This document shows, in pieces, positions 7,640 to 14,505 of a stretch of 64,000 nucleotides of DNA. A program made the position numbers and the translations under genes. Source of the DNA: a virus; the IMG/VR virus record IMGVR_UViG_3300045256_000058, positions 1-64,000 of that record; one strand, given 5' to 3'. Position 1 is the stretch's first letter. Each line of letters starts with the position of its first letter. The notes under the pieces were generated by a model. It worked only from the letters and a program-made list of their open reading frames with translations, did no database searches and was not told the DNA's origin.

Positions 7640-9336
7640 GTAAGAGATTAGAAGCTAAGGTTTCTAGAGTAAAAAATGAACTTAAAACAATGTTAGAAAG
7701 TACACCTCAACTGGGTGTGGTAGGAAGAGTAAGGGATTGGTTATATGACCCTGAATCTCGGTATCCAGTTAGCTGTACCATTCTAGCAGTTGAAGATACG
7801 ATGGAAGGAGTTAACTCTATTGAATATTCTTGGCTATTTACGTCAAAGAATCTACGCTACGGTGCAGGAGTTACTCTAGATTTAAGTAAATTACGTGCAA
7901 ATGGTACTGACAACGGAAGAGGCTTAGTGTCATCAGGGGCAGTCTCTTTCGCAAAGATTTACTCTTCACTAAACGAAATTCTTCGCAGAGGTGGGAAGTT
8001 CAAGAATGGAGCAGTTGTTGTTTATTTAGATGCTAATCACCCGGATTTACCTGAGTTTCTAGCTCTAAAACCTTCCGAAGCTCCTTGGATTAAGAAAGCA
8101 GTATATGTAGACTCTAATCCCAAATCATCCGACTACATTATGAATAATCCACATTTGGATGCAATTCTTGATGGTGTTAGATATGGTACTGTTTGGCTTG
8201 CTAAAAAGAGATGGGAGCATCCAGATACACATGAAACTATTGATTATGCTCCTGACCCAGCTAATCCTGATAATTACCGTTTATATAGTAATGTCTGCTT
8301 AGAAATTCTTCTACCTAATCGTGGTACTTGTACACTAAGTCACGTTAATTTAGGTCAATGTAATCTTAAGACTATTCGTAGAGCATTTCGTCGTGGTATG
8401 AAGTTTCTCTGCGAACTTCACGGTATTACTGGTGCTGGACGAGATAATTACTATCTATCTCCGACAGAAGATAAGCAAGTAGGTCTTGGAGTCTTCGGAT
8501 TAGCGAATCTATTAGCTCGATATAAAGTTTCATATTCAGACTTTACATTTGCTCTGCAAGGCTATCTGAATCTCGATACTGCTGATGAATTAAACAATAA
8601 AGAAGCATTGCAAAAATACTACGGTAAGAAGGCTGTTGCTCTTGTAGAACAAATCTATCTCGGTTTTCAAGATGCCGCAAAGATTGCTCGTAGATACAAA
8701 ATGAAGAGAGCATTTACTGTTGCTCCTACAGCATCTTGTTCATTCCGTTATCAAGATTTAGACGGGTATACAACTACACCTGAAATCTCACCTCCTATTT
8801 GTCATGCAGAGACGAAGAAGACTGTTAGAGATAGCTCAACATTCGGTCAAGTTGAATATCAATACCCATTAAATGTTGAAACTGCGGCATCGGTTGGATG
8901 GGATATTTATGAAACTCTGGTAGAAAATTGGCAAGACTTAATGGCGACTACTGGATTAGCTCATAGTATTTCATTTAATATTTGGAATCAATGTCCGGTA
9001 GACCGTGAATGGTTTGAAGGTTGGTTAGAAGGTTCAACAATCACCACTTACTATCGTATGCTTGTTGAGCAAGATTTTGTAGATAAGTCAACTGTGGGCA
9101 CTGGATTAGAAGATGATGAACTATTAGCTTCTACTCAAGACTTCTTTATGCCAGTAGATGATGAAGATTCCTATTCTATTCCTCTTGATTTAGAGAACGA
9201 TATTGTTTACACAGATGAACAAACAAAGACAGATTTTCTATCAATGTTTGGTTCTGCTGCGAAAGCCAATGTAGGAACGGATATTGAGCCTGGAGCGATG
9301 TGTACTGAAACTATGTGCGTAGCTTGTGCTGAGTAA
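7636..9336 (+). CDS. nrdA: ribonucleotide reductase large subunit, compact
   Basis: The 566-residue protein shows the catalytic core of class I-type reductases: SCTILAVEDTM with C47 (first redox Cys), SNVCLEI with N219, radical-bearing C221 and E223, GTCTLSHVNL with C232 (second redox Cys), PTASCSFRY in the substrate loop, and C556-x4-C561 at the C-terminus for reduction by a thioredoxin-like donor. It converts ribonucleotides to deoxyribonucleotides for phage DNA synthesis. It is about 200 residues shorter than bacterial NrdA and has no N-terminal ATP-cone, so allosteric activity control may be missing. The small subunit follows. Confidence 0.9.
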   Translation: MSKRLEAKVSRVKNELKTMLESTPQLGVVGRVRDWLYDPESRYPVSCTILAVEDTMEGVNSIEYSWLFTSKNLRYGAGVTLDLSKLRANGTDNGRGLVSSGAVSFAKIYSSLNEILRRGGKFKNGAVVVYLDANHPDLPEFLALKPSEAPWIKKAVYVDSNPKSSDYIMNNPHLDAILDGVRYGTVWLAKKRWEHPDTHETIDYAPDPANPDNYRLYSNVCLEILLPNRGTCTLSHVNLGQCNLKTIRRAFRRGMKFLCELHGITGAGRDNYYLSPTEDKQVGLGVFGLANLLARYKVSYSDFTFALQGYLNLDTADELNNKEALQKYYGKKAVALVEQIYLGFQDAAKIARRYKMKRAFTVAPTASCSFRYQDLDGYTTTPEISPPICHAETKKTVRDSSTFGQVEYQYPLNVETAASVGWDIYETLVENWQDLMATTGLAHSISFNIWNQCPVDREWFEGWLEGSTITTYYRMLVEQDFVDKSTVGTGLEDDELLASTQDFFMPVDDEDSYSIPLDLENDIVYTDEQTKTDFLSMFGSAAKANVGTDIEPGAMCTETMCVACAE

Positions 9337-9345
9337 GTTGTAAGT

Positions 9346-9412
9346 AATACCTCACATTACTATCTAGATAGAACAGTTTTACTGGACTTGTAGTGTGGGG
9401 TATTGTTATAAT
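9346..9412 (+). promoter_or_regulatory. inverted repeat followed by a -10 box
   Basis: Ten bases after the reductase stop, AATACCTCACATTAC (9346-9360) pairs with GTAGTGTGGGGTATT (9390-9404). In RNA all 15 positions pair, two as G-U. The loop of 29 bases adjoins the palindrome CTATCTAGATAG (9360-9371). TATAAT follows at 9407-9412 with TGGACT 18 bases upstream (9383-9388), a 4/6 match to -35. It may end the large-subunit message and restart transcription for the small subunit, or regulate their ratio. There is no clear U-run, so termination is uncertain. Confidence 0.5.
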
Positions 9413-9472
9413 GAAAAAACGAGCGAAAAAGATTTTTTCTAAATTTAAGTTTTAGTATTTTAGAGGCGGTTT

Positions 9473-10201
9473 ATGGGACTAAGTTTTTATGCACAAGTAG
9501 AAAAGAATCGGAAAGTGTGGAGTCCAATTGAGCCTGTGAAATCTGAAGCCGGAGTACCAGGGAGTGAAGATACACTCTCTAGATGCTTTTCGTTAAAGGC
9601 TTTAGAAATTCCAGTAAAAGATTTTATTCTTGATGGATTAGCACGTTCAGAAAGTCAAATTTTAGGTGAAGAAGGTAAAGCTTCTCTGCTTAGAAATACA
9701 ATTGATGAAGAAAAGCATGATATTGCGCTGTATAACTGTATTAAAGTATTTAGTGCATACAATAAAGATTACGAGCGTCTAGTAGCACCTATTGTAGAAG
9801 CATGGATTAATCATCCAGACCATCCAATTACAAAAGCTGCCACCTTAGAGAATGGGATTTTTTTTGTCGTATTACCAATCTATAGACAGTTTGGTGGTGA
9901 GGCAGCTAGAATGACATCTCTAGACATTTCTGCGGATGAACGTAATCATGTGCAATTGCATCGTTATGCTGCAAAGGAATTAGGTTATAGACCATCTAAG
10001 TCTTTGGATAATCTAAGAAAGGCTACTGTTGATTGGTTGGTTGAAAAGTTTGAAGTTCCAGGCTATAATAAAGAAGTCTTTCTAAAAGCTTCAGATAGCT
10101 TGATGTATAAAGGTATTACTTCTGAGCTTGACTTTACACGTACATCGACTGTTCCCGCATTCTTTGAAAGACGTTCAGATACATTACCTTCATATTCCTA
10201 A
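9473..10201 (+). CDS. nrdB: ribonucleotide reductase small subunit-like di-metal protein
   Basis: This 242-residue ferritin-like protein follows nrdA and carries the expected metal ligands: probable D50, E79-x2-H82, E126 and E156-x2-H159. Spacings of about 30 residues within each half fit the four-helix R2 fold. It would generate the radical passed to C221 of the large subunit. It is much shorter than typical NrdB (about 340-375). The position four residues after the first metal His, normally the radical Tyr, is Leu86; Tyr87 is next, so the radical site is unusual. An AGAGGCGG ribosome binding site precedes the ATG. Confidence 0.8.
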   Translation: MGLSFYAQVEKNRKVWSPIEPVKSEAGVPGSEDTLSRCFSLKALEIPVKDFILDGLARSESQILGEEGKASLLRNTIDEEKHDIALYNCIKVFSAYNKDYERLVAPIVEAWINHPDHPITKAATLENGIFFVVLPIYRQFGGEAARMTSLDISADERNHVQLHRYAAKELGYRPSKSLDNLRKATVDWLVEKFEVPGYNKEVFLKASDSLMYKGITSELDFTRTSTVPAFFERRSDTLPSYS

Positions 10202-10252
10202 TTATGAATTTCTATGATGACGGCGAACCGAGAGGTAGCGGACGTTAATATA

Positions 10253-10296
10253 CTACTGATTACCCCTTGACAAACTCAGGGGGTACTTAGTAGAAT
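10253..10296 (+). promoter_or_regulatory. sigma70-type promoter inside an inverted repeat
   Basis: TTGACA (10267-10272) is a perfect -35, with TAGAAT (10291-10296) 18 bases downstream. The -35 and most of the spacer lie in the loop of an imperfect inverted repeat, CTACTGATTACCCC (10253-10266) against GGGGTACTTAGTAG (10280-10293), 11 of 14 paired. This is the best bacterial-type promoter seen in the window and would drive the 74-residue gene, thyX and the genes behind it. The repeat may be an operator or a weak terminator for nrdB. Confidence 0.6.
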
Positions 10297-10327
10297 AGAA
10301 ATAGTTAAGTAGTAGCTAATATATGAA

Positions 10328-10552
10328 ATGCCATATCCTAAGACTAAAAAATGGAAAAAGGTTTATTTCGTAATACAGACTTATCCATTTTTCCAAACTT
10401 GCGGGTTCACATTTTCCCGTAAATATGCTGACAGTATTGCCAGTCAAATCGGACACCTGACTGGGACAAAGGGAAGAGTGGTTGATTTTACAAGAGAAAA
10501 TCTAAAAAAGTTAGATTTCCTTGAAAACCACCCCTTTATAGTAAAGAATTAA
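10328..10552 (+). CDS. small basic hypothetical protein
   Basis: A 74-residue Lys/aromatic-rich protein (start MPYPKTKKWKKVYFVIQ). It alternates short strands and helices, with no metal or nucleotide motif. It is the first gene behind the promoter at 10267-10296 and ends three bases before thyX, so it is co-transcribed with the thymidylate synthase gene. The context suggests an early function; none is recognised. Confidence 0.55.
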   Translation: MPYPKTKKWKKVYFVIQTYPFFQTCGFTFSRKYADSIASQIGHLTGTKGRVVDFTRENLKKLDFLENHPFIVKN

Positions 10553-10555
10553 TTT

Positions 10556-11449
10556 ATGTTTGTACAAATTGTTGCAGATTCGTATAACGAGGATACTCAA
10601 ACTCGTTTTACTTCTTTTATTGTTCGTTTCCCTAAAGTTCTACTTGCAGAATTAAATACTCACAGACAGTTAGTAAGAAATGCTCCTTCTAGTCGAGCTA
10701 TTACAATTACTCGAATGATTCGAAAGGTAGAAACTAATCCTTTTATTCCTACCTTTACTCTAACGCAAAAGGGTATGTCTGGCAATGAAAATATCGAACC
10801 AGACCAAGTAGAAGAAGCAACTAAATTATGGTTAGCTGCGAGAGATTCAGCAGTTAGCTATGTAGGAATGCTTGAACAACAAGGTATTCATAAACAAAAC
10901 TCCAATCGTCTACTAGATACATTTGCATATGTAGACCTTATTCTAAGTGGTACGGATTGGGATAACTTTTTCACACTTCGTACTGCACCTGAAGCTCAAC
11001 CAGAGTTTCGAGCAATTGCTATTGAAATGAAGAGGTTATATGACCAACGTAATTACAAAACTTTATCTCCTGGTGACTGGCATATCCCATTCGGGGATAA
11101 AATTCCTGATGATGTGCCGTTAGAAACAAAGATTCAAATTGCGGTAGCTAGATGTGCGCGTATCTCTTATGAGACTTATGACGGACAATTTTCTATTGAT
11201 GCAGATGTTGAATTATTTCATCGTCTAAAGGGTAGTGGACATCTATCACCATTCGAGCATGTAGCTAAAGCAATTCCTTCCGCAGACTTGGGTATTTTCT
11301 CATACACTTATGGCTATGCAATTCAATTACCAGAAGGTTTACGAGATAAATTATACCTGCTAGATGACGATAGTAAGGTATTGTGGACAAGACAGTATTC
11401 CGGTTTTTATACTTATCGACACCACTTAGAAGATGGTGTTTCTTTATAA
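10556..11449 (+). CDS. thyX: flavin-dependent thymidylate synthase
   Basis: This 297-residue enzyme makes dTMP from dUMP using methylenetetrahydrofolate, FAD and NADPH. The ThyX signature is visible as THRQLVRNAPSSRA at 35-48, corresponding to RHRxxSxxxxSxR with the first Arg replaced by Thr. LSPFEH near residues 234-239 is the second family element, and FFTLRTAPEAQPEFR matches the region that binds the partner subunit. ThyX works as a homotetramer. With the reductase pair it makes the phage independent of host dNTP supply. The replaced first Arg occurs in some phage members. Confidence 0.9.
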   Translation: MFVQIVADSYNEDTQTRFTSFIVRFPKVLLAELNTHRQLVRNAPSSRAITITRMIRKVETNPFIPTFTLTQKGMSGNENIEPDQVEEATKLWLAARDSAVSYVGMLEQQGIHKQNSNRLLDTFAYVDLILSGTDWDNFFTLRTAPEAQPEFRAIAIEMKRLYDQRNYKTLSPGDWHIPFGDKIPDDVPLETKIQIAVARCARISYETYDGQFSIDADVELFHRLKGSGHLSPFEHVAKAIPSADLGIFSYTYGYAIQLPEGLRDKLYLLDDDSKVLWTRQYSGFYTYRHHLEDGVSL

Positions 11450-11464
11450 CTAAGGGTAATCAAT

Positions 11465-11818
11465 ATGAGAAATTACGACCCTGAAAAGATTGAGTTCTAT
11501 ACAGATGGATTAGCCCAACACATTGCTAACACAAAAGCTGTATTAGACTTATTGAACAATCAACCTCGAACTAGAGATACAGATATTCTTCGAGATAGTT
11601 TACTCAAAACCACAGTAGATTTAACAAGTAAGGTAGGTAATACTTTACTCGAATCTATGCTGGATTATTATGATGTTGAACTTCCATATCCTAGACCTGA
11701 TTTAGTTACACATACATTTAATGTTCCTGAATTAGATGATGCGTATGACGTGGCGGATGATTTCGAAGACGATGAAGAATTCTTTGATGAGGAAGATGAT
11801 GATTATGAAACAGCCTAG
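11465..11818 (+). CDS. hypothetical protein with strongly acidic C-terminus
   Basis: A 117-residue protein: a helical N-terminal region of about 75 residues, then an Asp/Glu tail over the last 25 residues (DDFEDDEEFFDEEDDD and similar). Acidic tails like this are used for protein-protein contacts or DNA mimicry. Five bases separate it from the next gene, which also has an acidic end, so the two may have related roles in the same transcript. No known domain is recognised. Confidence 0.6.
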   Translation: MRNYDPEKIEFYTDGLAQHIANTKAVLDLLNNQPRTRDTDILRDSLLKTTVDLTSKVGNTLLESMLDYYDVELPYPRPDLVTHTFNVPELDDAYDVADDFEDDEEFFDEEDDDYETA

Positions 11819-11823
11819 TAGAA

Positions 11824-12399
11824 ATGAAGAATATAGTTACGAAATTCGAAAACATGGTCAGACGACTTAATTATAATCAGATTAAGTTAGTCGGCATTAA
11901 CGCAGAACACGTCAAACAGTGGTCTTGTGAAAAAATGCCCCTTGTAATAGAACAATTAGAACCCCTTGGATGGGACTTGAGTAAAGACACAACTTGGACA
12001 GAAACAGTTTTTGTCAGTACAGTATTAGATTGGTACGGTAATAGAATAGCTCTTTTTCTAACACCGTCATATACGGATTTTGATTTAGCTAAGTCAGTAA
12101 TTAAGACTAAATGTTTTGCTGATTTTAGAAAAGAATTTAAGATTGATGTTCATGCTACCGTACTGATTAATCCTGTAATATTTTTGATTCCTGAAGACTT
12201 AGATAGTCTATACGTTAATTTTGATTTTAATAAAGGCTATAGTGCCATAGACTTTTCACACTTTGATGACGAGGATGAACTAGAAGAAAGTTATGTTGAA
12301 GAGTGGGGATGGTTACAAGCCGAAGATAGTGATGCTATCGAATGGTCAGGCTATCAAATTAAACAGATATTTACTAATACATATACGGAGTCAAAATGA
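11824..12399 (+). CDS. hypothetical acidic protein
   Basis: A 191-residue protein with a mixed alpha/beta N-terminal part and acidic segments near residues 139-160 (FDDEDELEESYVEEWGW). Several Trp and Asp clusters and no cysteine motif are visible. It overlaps the start of the next gene by four bases, so translation is coupled. The function is unknown; being in the nucleotide/replication block suggests an early role. Confidence 0.6.
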   Translation: MKNIVTKFENMVRRLNYNQIKLVGINAEHVKQWSCEKMPLVIEQLEPLGWDLSKDTTWTETVFVSTVLDWYGNRIALFLTPSYTDFDLAKSVIKTKCFADFRKEFKIDVHATVLINPVIFLIPEDLDSLYVNFDFNKGYSAIDFSHFDDEDELEESYVEEWGWLQAEDSDAIEWSGYQIKQIFTNTYTESK

Positions 12400-12812
12400 A
12401 ATTGACAAATAAATATTACACCAAGAAAACTGCTACTGAAGAACCAGTAAAAAGAAGAGGCTTTAGAAAAAGTACTAAGGCAAAAGAATTACCTCCCGAA
12501 CCAGAAATTACTGACATTGTACCAGCTACACCAAGTATTGAACATTACCCTGATTCAGTACTCGTAACAGTAAAGCGGGAAATTGCAGATATTAATAGAA
12601 AATTAGACCTTATCGAAGACCTTAAAGCTATCGAAAAACCACTACAAAAGCGGCTTAGAGTATTAGAGAAGTGTCTTGATAGCCTTAATGTTTTAGAACC
12701 TATTGCAATGATTACAGTTGATACCGATTATATTGAAGAATCAATAGGTGAAACAATTGAAGCTATTAGAGTTGTAGATTCTCCAGTAGCGAATTTATCA
12801 GATTTTGAGTAA
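12396..12812 (+). CDS. hypothetical protein, basic N-terminus and coiled coil
   Basis: A 138-residue protein. The first 35 residues are Lys/Arg-rich and look disordered; residues 55-100 form a predicted coiled coil (heptad-like VKREIADINRKLDLIEDL); the C-terminus is acidic. It is the last gene before the hairpin-promoter element at 12820-12857, so it closes this transcript. A DNA-binding or adaptor role is possible from charge distribution alone. Confidence 0.55.
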   Translation: MKLTNKYYTKKTATEEPVKRRGFRKSTKAKELPPEPEITDIVPATPSIEHYPDSVLVTVKREIADINRKLDLIEDLKAIEKPLQKRLRVLEKCLDSLNVLEPIAMITVDTDYIEESIGETIEAIRVVDSPVANLSDFE

Positions 12813-12819
12813 ACATTAT

Positions 12820-12857
12820 ACCGAGGTATTGTGTTTTACTTACCTCGGTGCTATACT
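12820..12857 (+). promoter_or_regulatory. hairpin overlapping a promoter upstream of the tRNA block
   Basis: A perfect 9-base inverted repeat, ACCGAGGTA (12820-12828) and TACCTCGGT (12841-12849), encloses the -35-like TTGTGT (12829-12834). TATACT (12852-12857) follows with a 17-base spacer. The layout resembles the elements near 9.35 and 10.26 kb: a repeat right after a stop codon with a -10 box at its right edge. It could terminate the upstream message and start transcription of the tRNA and peptidase genes. Confidence 0.5.
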
Positions 12858-12863
12858 ATACAT

Positions 12864-12939
12864 AGCAGGGATAGAGCTACGGTGCGCTCGCCGTCCCCAT
12901 AAGTCGGAGCTTAGGAAGGTTCAACTCCTCCCCCTGCCA
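12864..12939 (+). tRNA. irregular tRNA-Met(CAT)-like element
   Basis: A cloverleaf can be drawn: acceptor pairs GCAGGG (12865-12870) with CCCTGC (12932-12937) or the register shifted by one, D-stem GAGC/GCTC, anticodon loop CCCATAA giving CAT, and T-loop TTCAACT. Several features are off: position 33 is C instead of T, the anticodon stem has a T-T mismatch, the T-stem an A-C mismatch and the 1-72 pair is A-C. A mismatched 1-72 pair is a hallmark of initiator tRNA, but the G-C-rich anticodon stem of initiators is absent. It could be a divergent, decaying or differently used tRNA. Confidence 0.42.
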
Positions 12940-12959
12940 TTACCTTATATTTTCTAACT

Positions 12960-13493
12960 ATGATTACACTTAACGTTCCTTATGCAAGTCAACTAGATAA
13001 TAAATATAATCCTTATGGAACTTGTAACATTACGTCTGTTGCAATGTGTTTACGTTATTTTGGGATTGTTGGAGACGGGTCTGAATCTCAATTAGAAGAC
13101 CAACTATATGACAAGTGTGACCAATTAGGTTTAGATAGACATGACCCTTACGAACTAAAGAAACTTATCGAAACTTTCTATGGTAAACGAGTTCAAGATG
13201 ATTTCAAACCAAATGGAACTTTAGAAGATATTAAAGTTGCTCTAAATAAAGACCAACCATGTATTGTTCACGGTTATTTTACACGTTCAGGTCATGTAAT
13301 CGTAATTAAAGGTTATGACGAAAAAGGATTCATTGTAAATGACCCTTACGGAGAGTATTATGCGACTGGATATGATACGTCTGTCTCAGGAGAAGGTTTG
13401 CATTACTCTTACGATTTGATTGCTGGTGTATGTTCTCCAGAATCTAAATATAATCCAACTGATATTTGGTTACATAGAATTCGTAAAGTATAA
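12960..13493 (+). CDS. C39-like cysteine peptidase, endolysin candidate
   Basis: The 177-residue protein fits the Peptidase_C39_2 papain-like fold: catalytic C22 in GTCNITSVAM, H112 in SGHVIVIKGY and the acidic partner around N127/D128 in VNDPYGE. Phage members of this family often cleave peptide crosslinks of peptidoglycan, so it is a candidate endolysin or virion muralytic enzyme. The 54-residue two-helix membrane protein 113 bases downstream, a holin candidate, supports a lysis role. There is no signal peptide and no separate wall-binding domain. A processing protease for phage proteins is the alternative. Confidence 0.68.
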   Translation: MITLNVPYASQLDNKYNPYGTCNITSVAMCLRYFGIVGDGSESQLEDQLYDKCDQLGLDRHDPYELKKLIETFYGKRVQDDFKPNGTLEDIKVALNKDQPCIVHGYFTRSGHVIVIKGYDEKGFIVNDPYGEYYATGYDTSVSGEGLHYSYDLIAGVCSPESKYNPTDIWLHRIRKV

Positions 13494-13499
13494 ATTCTT

Positions 13500-13580
13500 G
13501 GCAGTATGGTGGAATTGGGTATACACGTCTGACTTAAAATCAGATGCTTCGGCTTGTGGGTTCGAATCCCTCTACTGTCA
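13500..13580 (+). tRNA. tRNA-Leu(TAA)
   Basis: Acceptor GGCAGTA pairs with TACTGTC (one G-U), the anticodon stem is TCTGA/TCAGA around loop CTTAAAA, giving anticodon TAA (reads UUA). A variable arm containing TGCTTCGGCTTGT and a T-loop starting TTCGAAT complete a normal class II leucine tRNA. CCA is not encoded. UUA is a common Leu codon in this AT-rich genome, so codon compensation is a plausible reason to carry it. Confidence 0.9.
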
Positions 13581-13605
13581 TCTCAATTAACTAAAGGAAA
13601 AACTT

Positions 13606-13770
13606 ATGCCTACATTTACTTGGTCACTAATTGATATTGCTATTGCAGTACTTACCGTGCTTCTTATTGGAAGTGCGCTTGGAGTAAATATTGTAACCGG
13701 ATTAAGTATTCCAATCTTACTGTTGGCTCTTGTAGTTTTAGTAATTATTAGAGGATTACCTAGAGCATAG
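13606..13770 (+). CDS. small two-helix membrane protein, holin candidate
   Basis: A 54-residue protein starting MPTFTWSLIDIAIAV, with AAAGGA about eight bases before the ATG. Two hydrophobic segments, about residues 7-24 and 33-48, are joined by a short turn, and the C-terminus is basic (IIRGLPRA). Size and topology fit a class II-type holin or a small superinfection-exclusion protein. It sits between tRNA-Leu and tRNA-Thr and downstream of the C39 peptidase, the one endolysin candidate in the window. The holin role is inferred from size, hydrophobicity and context only. Confidence 0.55.
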   Translation: MPTFTWSLIDIAIAVLTVLLIGSALGVNIVTGLSIPILLLALVVLVIIRGLPRA

Positions 13771-13776
13771 TTACGT

Positions 13777-13848
13777 GCCTCTTAAGCATATGTAGTGATG
13801 TTCCTGTCTTGTAAACAGGGGAACTGGACGCAACTTCCAGAAGAGGCT
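13777..13848 (+). tRNA. divergent tRNA-Thr(TGT)
   Basis: GCCTCTT (13777-13783) pairs with AAGAGGC (13841-13847), the anticodon stem CCTGT/ACAGG holds loop CTTGTAA with anticodon TGT, and the D-stem is GCAT/ATGT. The T-stem CTGGA/TCCAG is intact, but its loop is CGCAACT, so the universal TTC at 54-56 reads CGC, and the closing G53-C61 pair is A-T. U8 and the D-loop GG are also absent. The intact stems and U33 show it is folded RNA; the missing tertiary-contact bases make it highly unusual. Confidence 0.6.
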
Positions 13849-13852
13849 TTTT

Positions 13853-13925
13853 GGGACATTCGTATAGTGGCTATTATGGCGGACTCTTAATCCGTTCGAC
13901 GGGAGTTCAAATCTTCCATGTCCCA
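13853..13925 (+). tRNA. tRNA-Lys(CTT)
   Basis: Acceptor GGGACAT pairs perfectly with ATGTCCC, the anticodon stem GCGGA/TCCGT encloses CTCTTAA (anticodon CTT), and the T-arm GGGAG-TTCAAAT-CTTCC is canonical. Discriminator is A and CCA is not encoded. It begins four bases after the preceding tRNA-Thr, so the two are likely cut from one transcript. The open reading frame that appears to begin at 13918 runs through this tRNA; the real start of that gene is 13942. Confidence 0.85.
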
Positions 13926-13941
13926 TTATTGGAGGTGGATA

Positions 13942-14505
13942 ATGTTTGGTAATTTACTAAAAGACTTACTGGAAGCACAGTATGGTGATTTAGAAGAAGG
14001 TATGATTCATTTATCTCTTGTTACTGAATGGGATAAAGAAGAGGTAGAAAATGTACTTAACAATAATCTCGTTCCTACTAAAAAAGTCTGTCAATTAATT
14101 GAAGATATTCTTCCAGATATGGATAGAGAAGAGACAAATCTTTTCTATGCTACGAGACAATTAACTGAACGACAAATAAAAGGCATGGCTATAAATCGAA
14201 GATTAGTTAAATCGGAGAATAATGTGGCAGCAGACCCAGGCTTTGATTATGATTATAAACCTAGTCGTAAAAATCTTCCAGAAGACCTAAATTACGTACT
14301 TACACATAGACTGAGTAACGATGAAGGGTGGGTAAGGGAGTTTAGTAAACTTTATGGTCATGATTACGATGATATAAAGTATATGTTTCGACATCTTTCA
14401 AACGAGGATGTAAATCATTTATATAGAACAGGTTTATTGACGACAGATGAAGCCAGAGAAATCATTTTCTATGAAGATTTGAATAGAGTTACAGGAAAAT
14501 TCTGA
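13942..14505 (+). CDS. scaffold N-terminal-domain paralogue, unknown role
   Basis: The 187-residue protein starts MFGNLLKDLLEAQYGD; its first 60 residues closely resemble those of the scaffold candidate at 58354-59172 (FGELLLDLIEAQYGD, then T/S-x-L/W-x-x-EEV). The shared module resembles a short helix-turn-helix-type helical bundle. The C-terminal half (SNDEGWVREFSKLYGHDYDD) may be a second, diverged copy. GGAGGTGG lies 10 bases before the ATG at 13942, which is preferred to 13918 inside the tRNA. It overlaps the next gene by one base. It could bind the same partner as the scaffold domain or regulate late genes. Confidence 0.6.
   Translation: MFGNLLKDLLEAQYGDLEEGMIHLSLVTEWDKEEVENVLNNNLVPTKKVCQLIEDILPDMDREETNLFYATRQLTERQIKGMAINRRLVKSENNVAADPGFDYDYKPSRKNLPEDLNYVLTHRLSNDEGWVREFSKLYGHDYDDIKYMFRHLSNEDVNHLYRTGLLTTDEAREIIFYEDLNRVTGKF

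Noticed and set aside
13918-13941. Start of the scaffold-domain paralogue at 13918
   Set aside because: This ATG is within tRNA-Lys(CTT); the ATG at 13942 has a good ribosome binding site.
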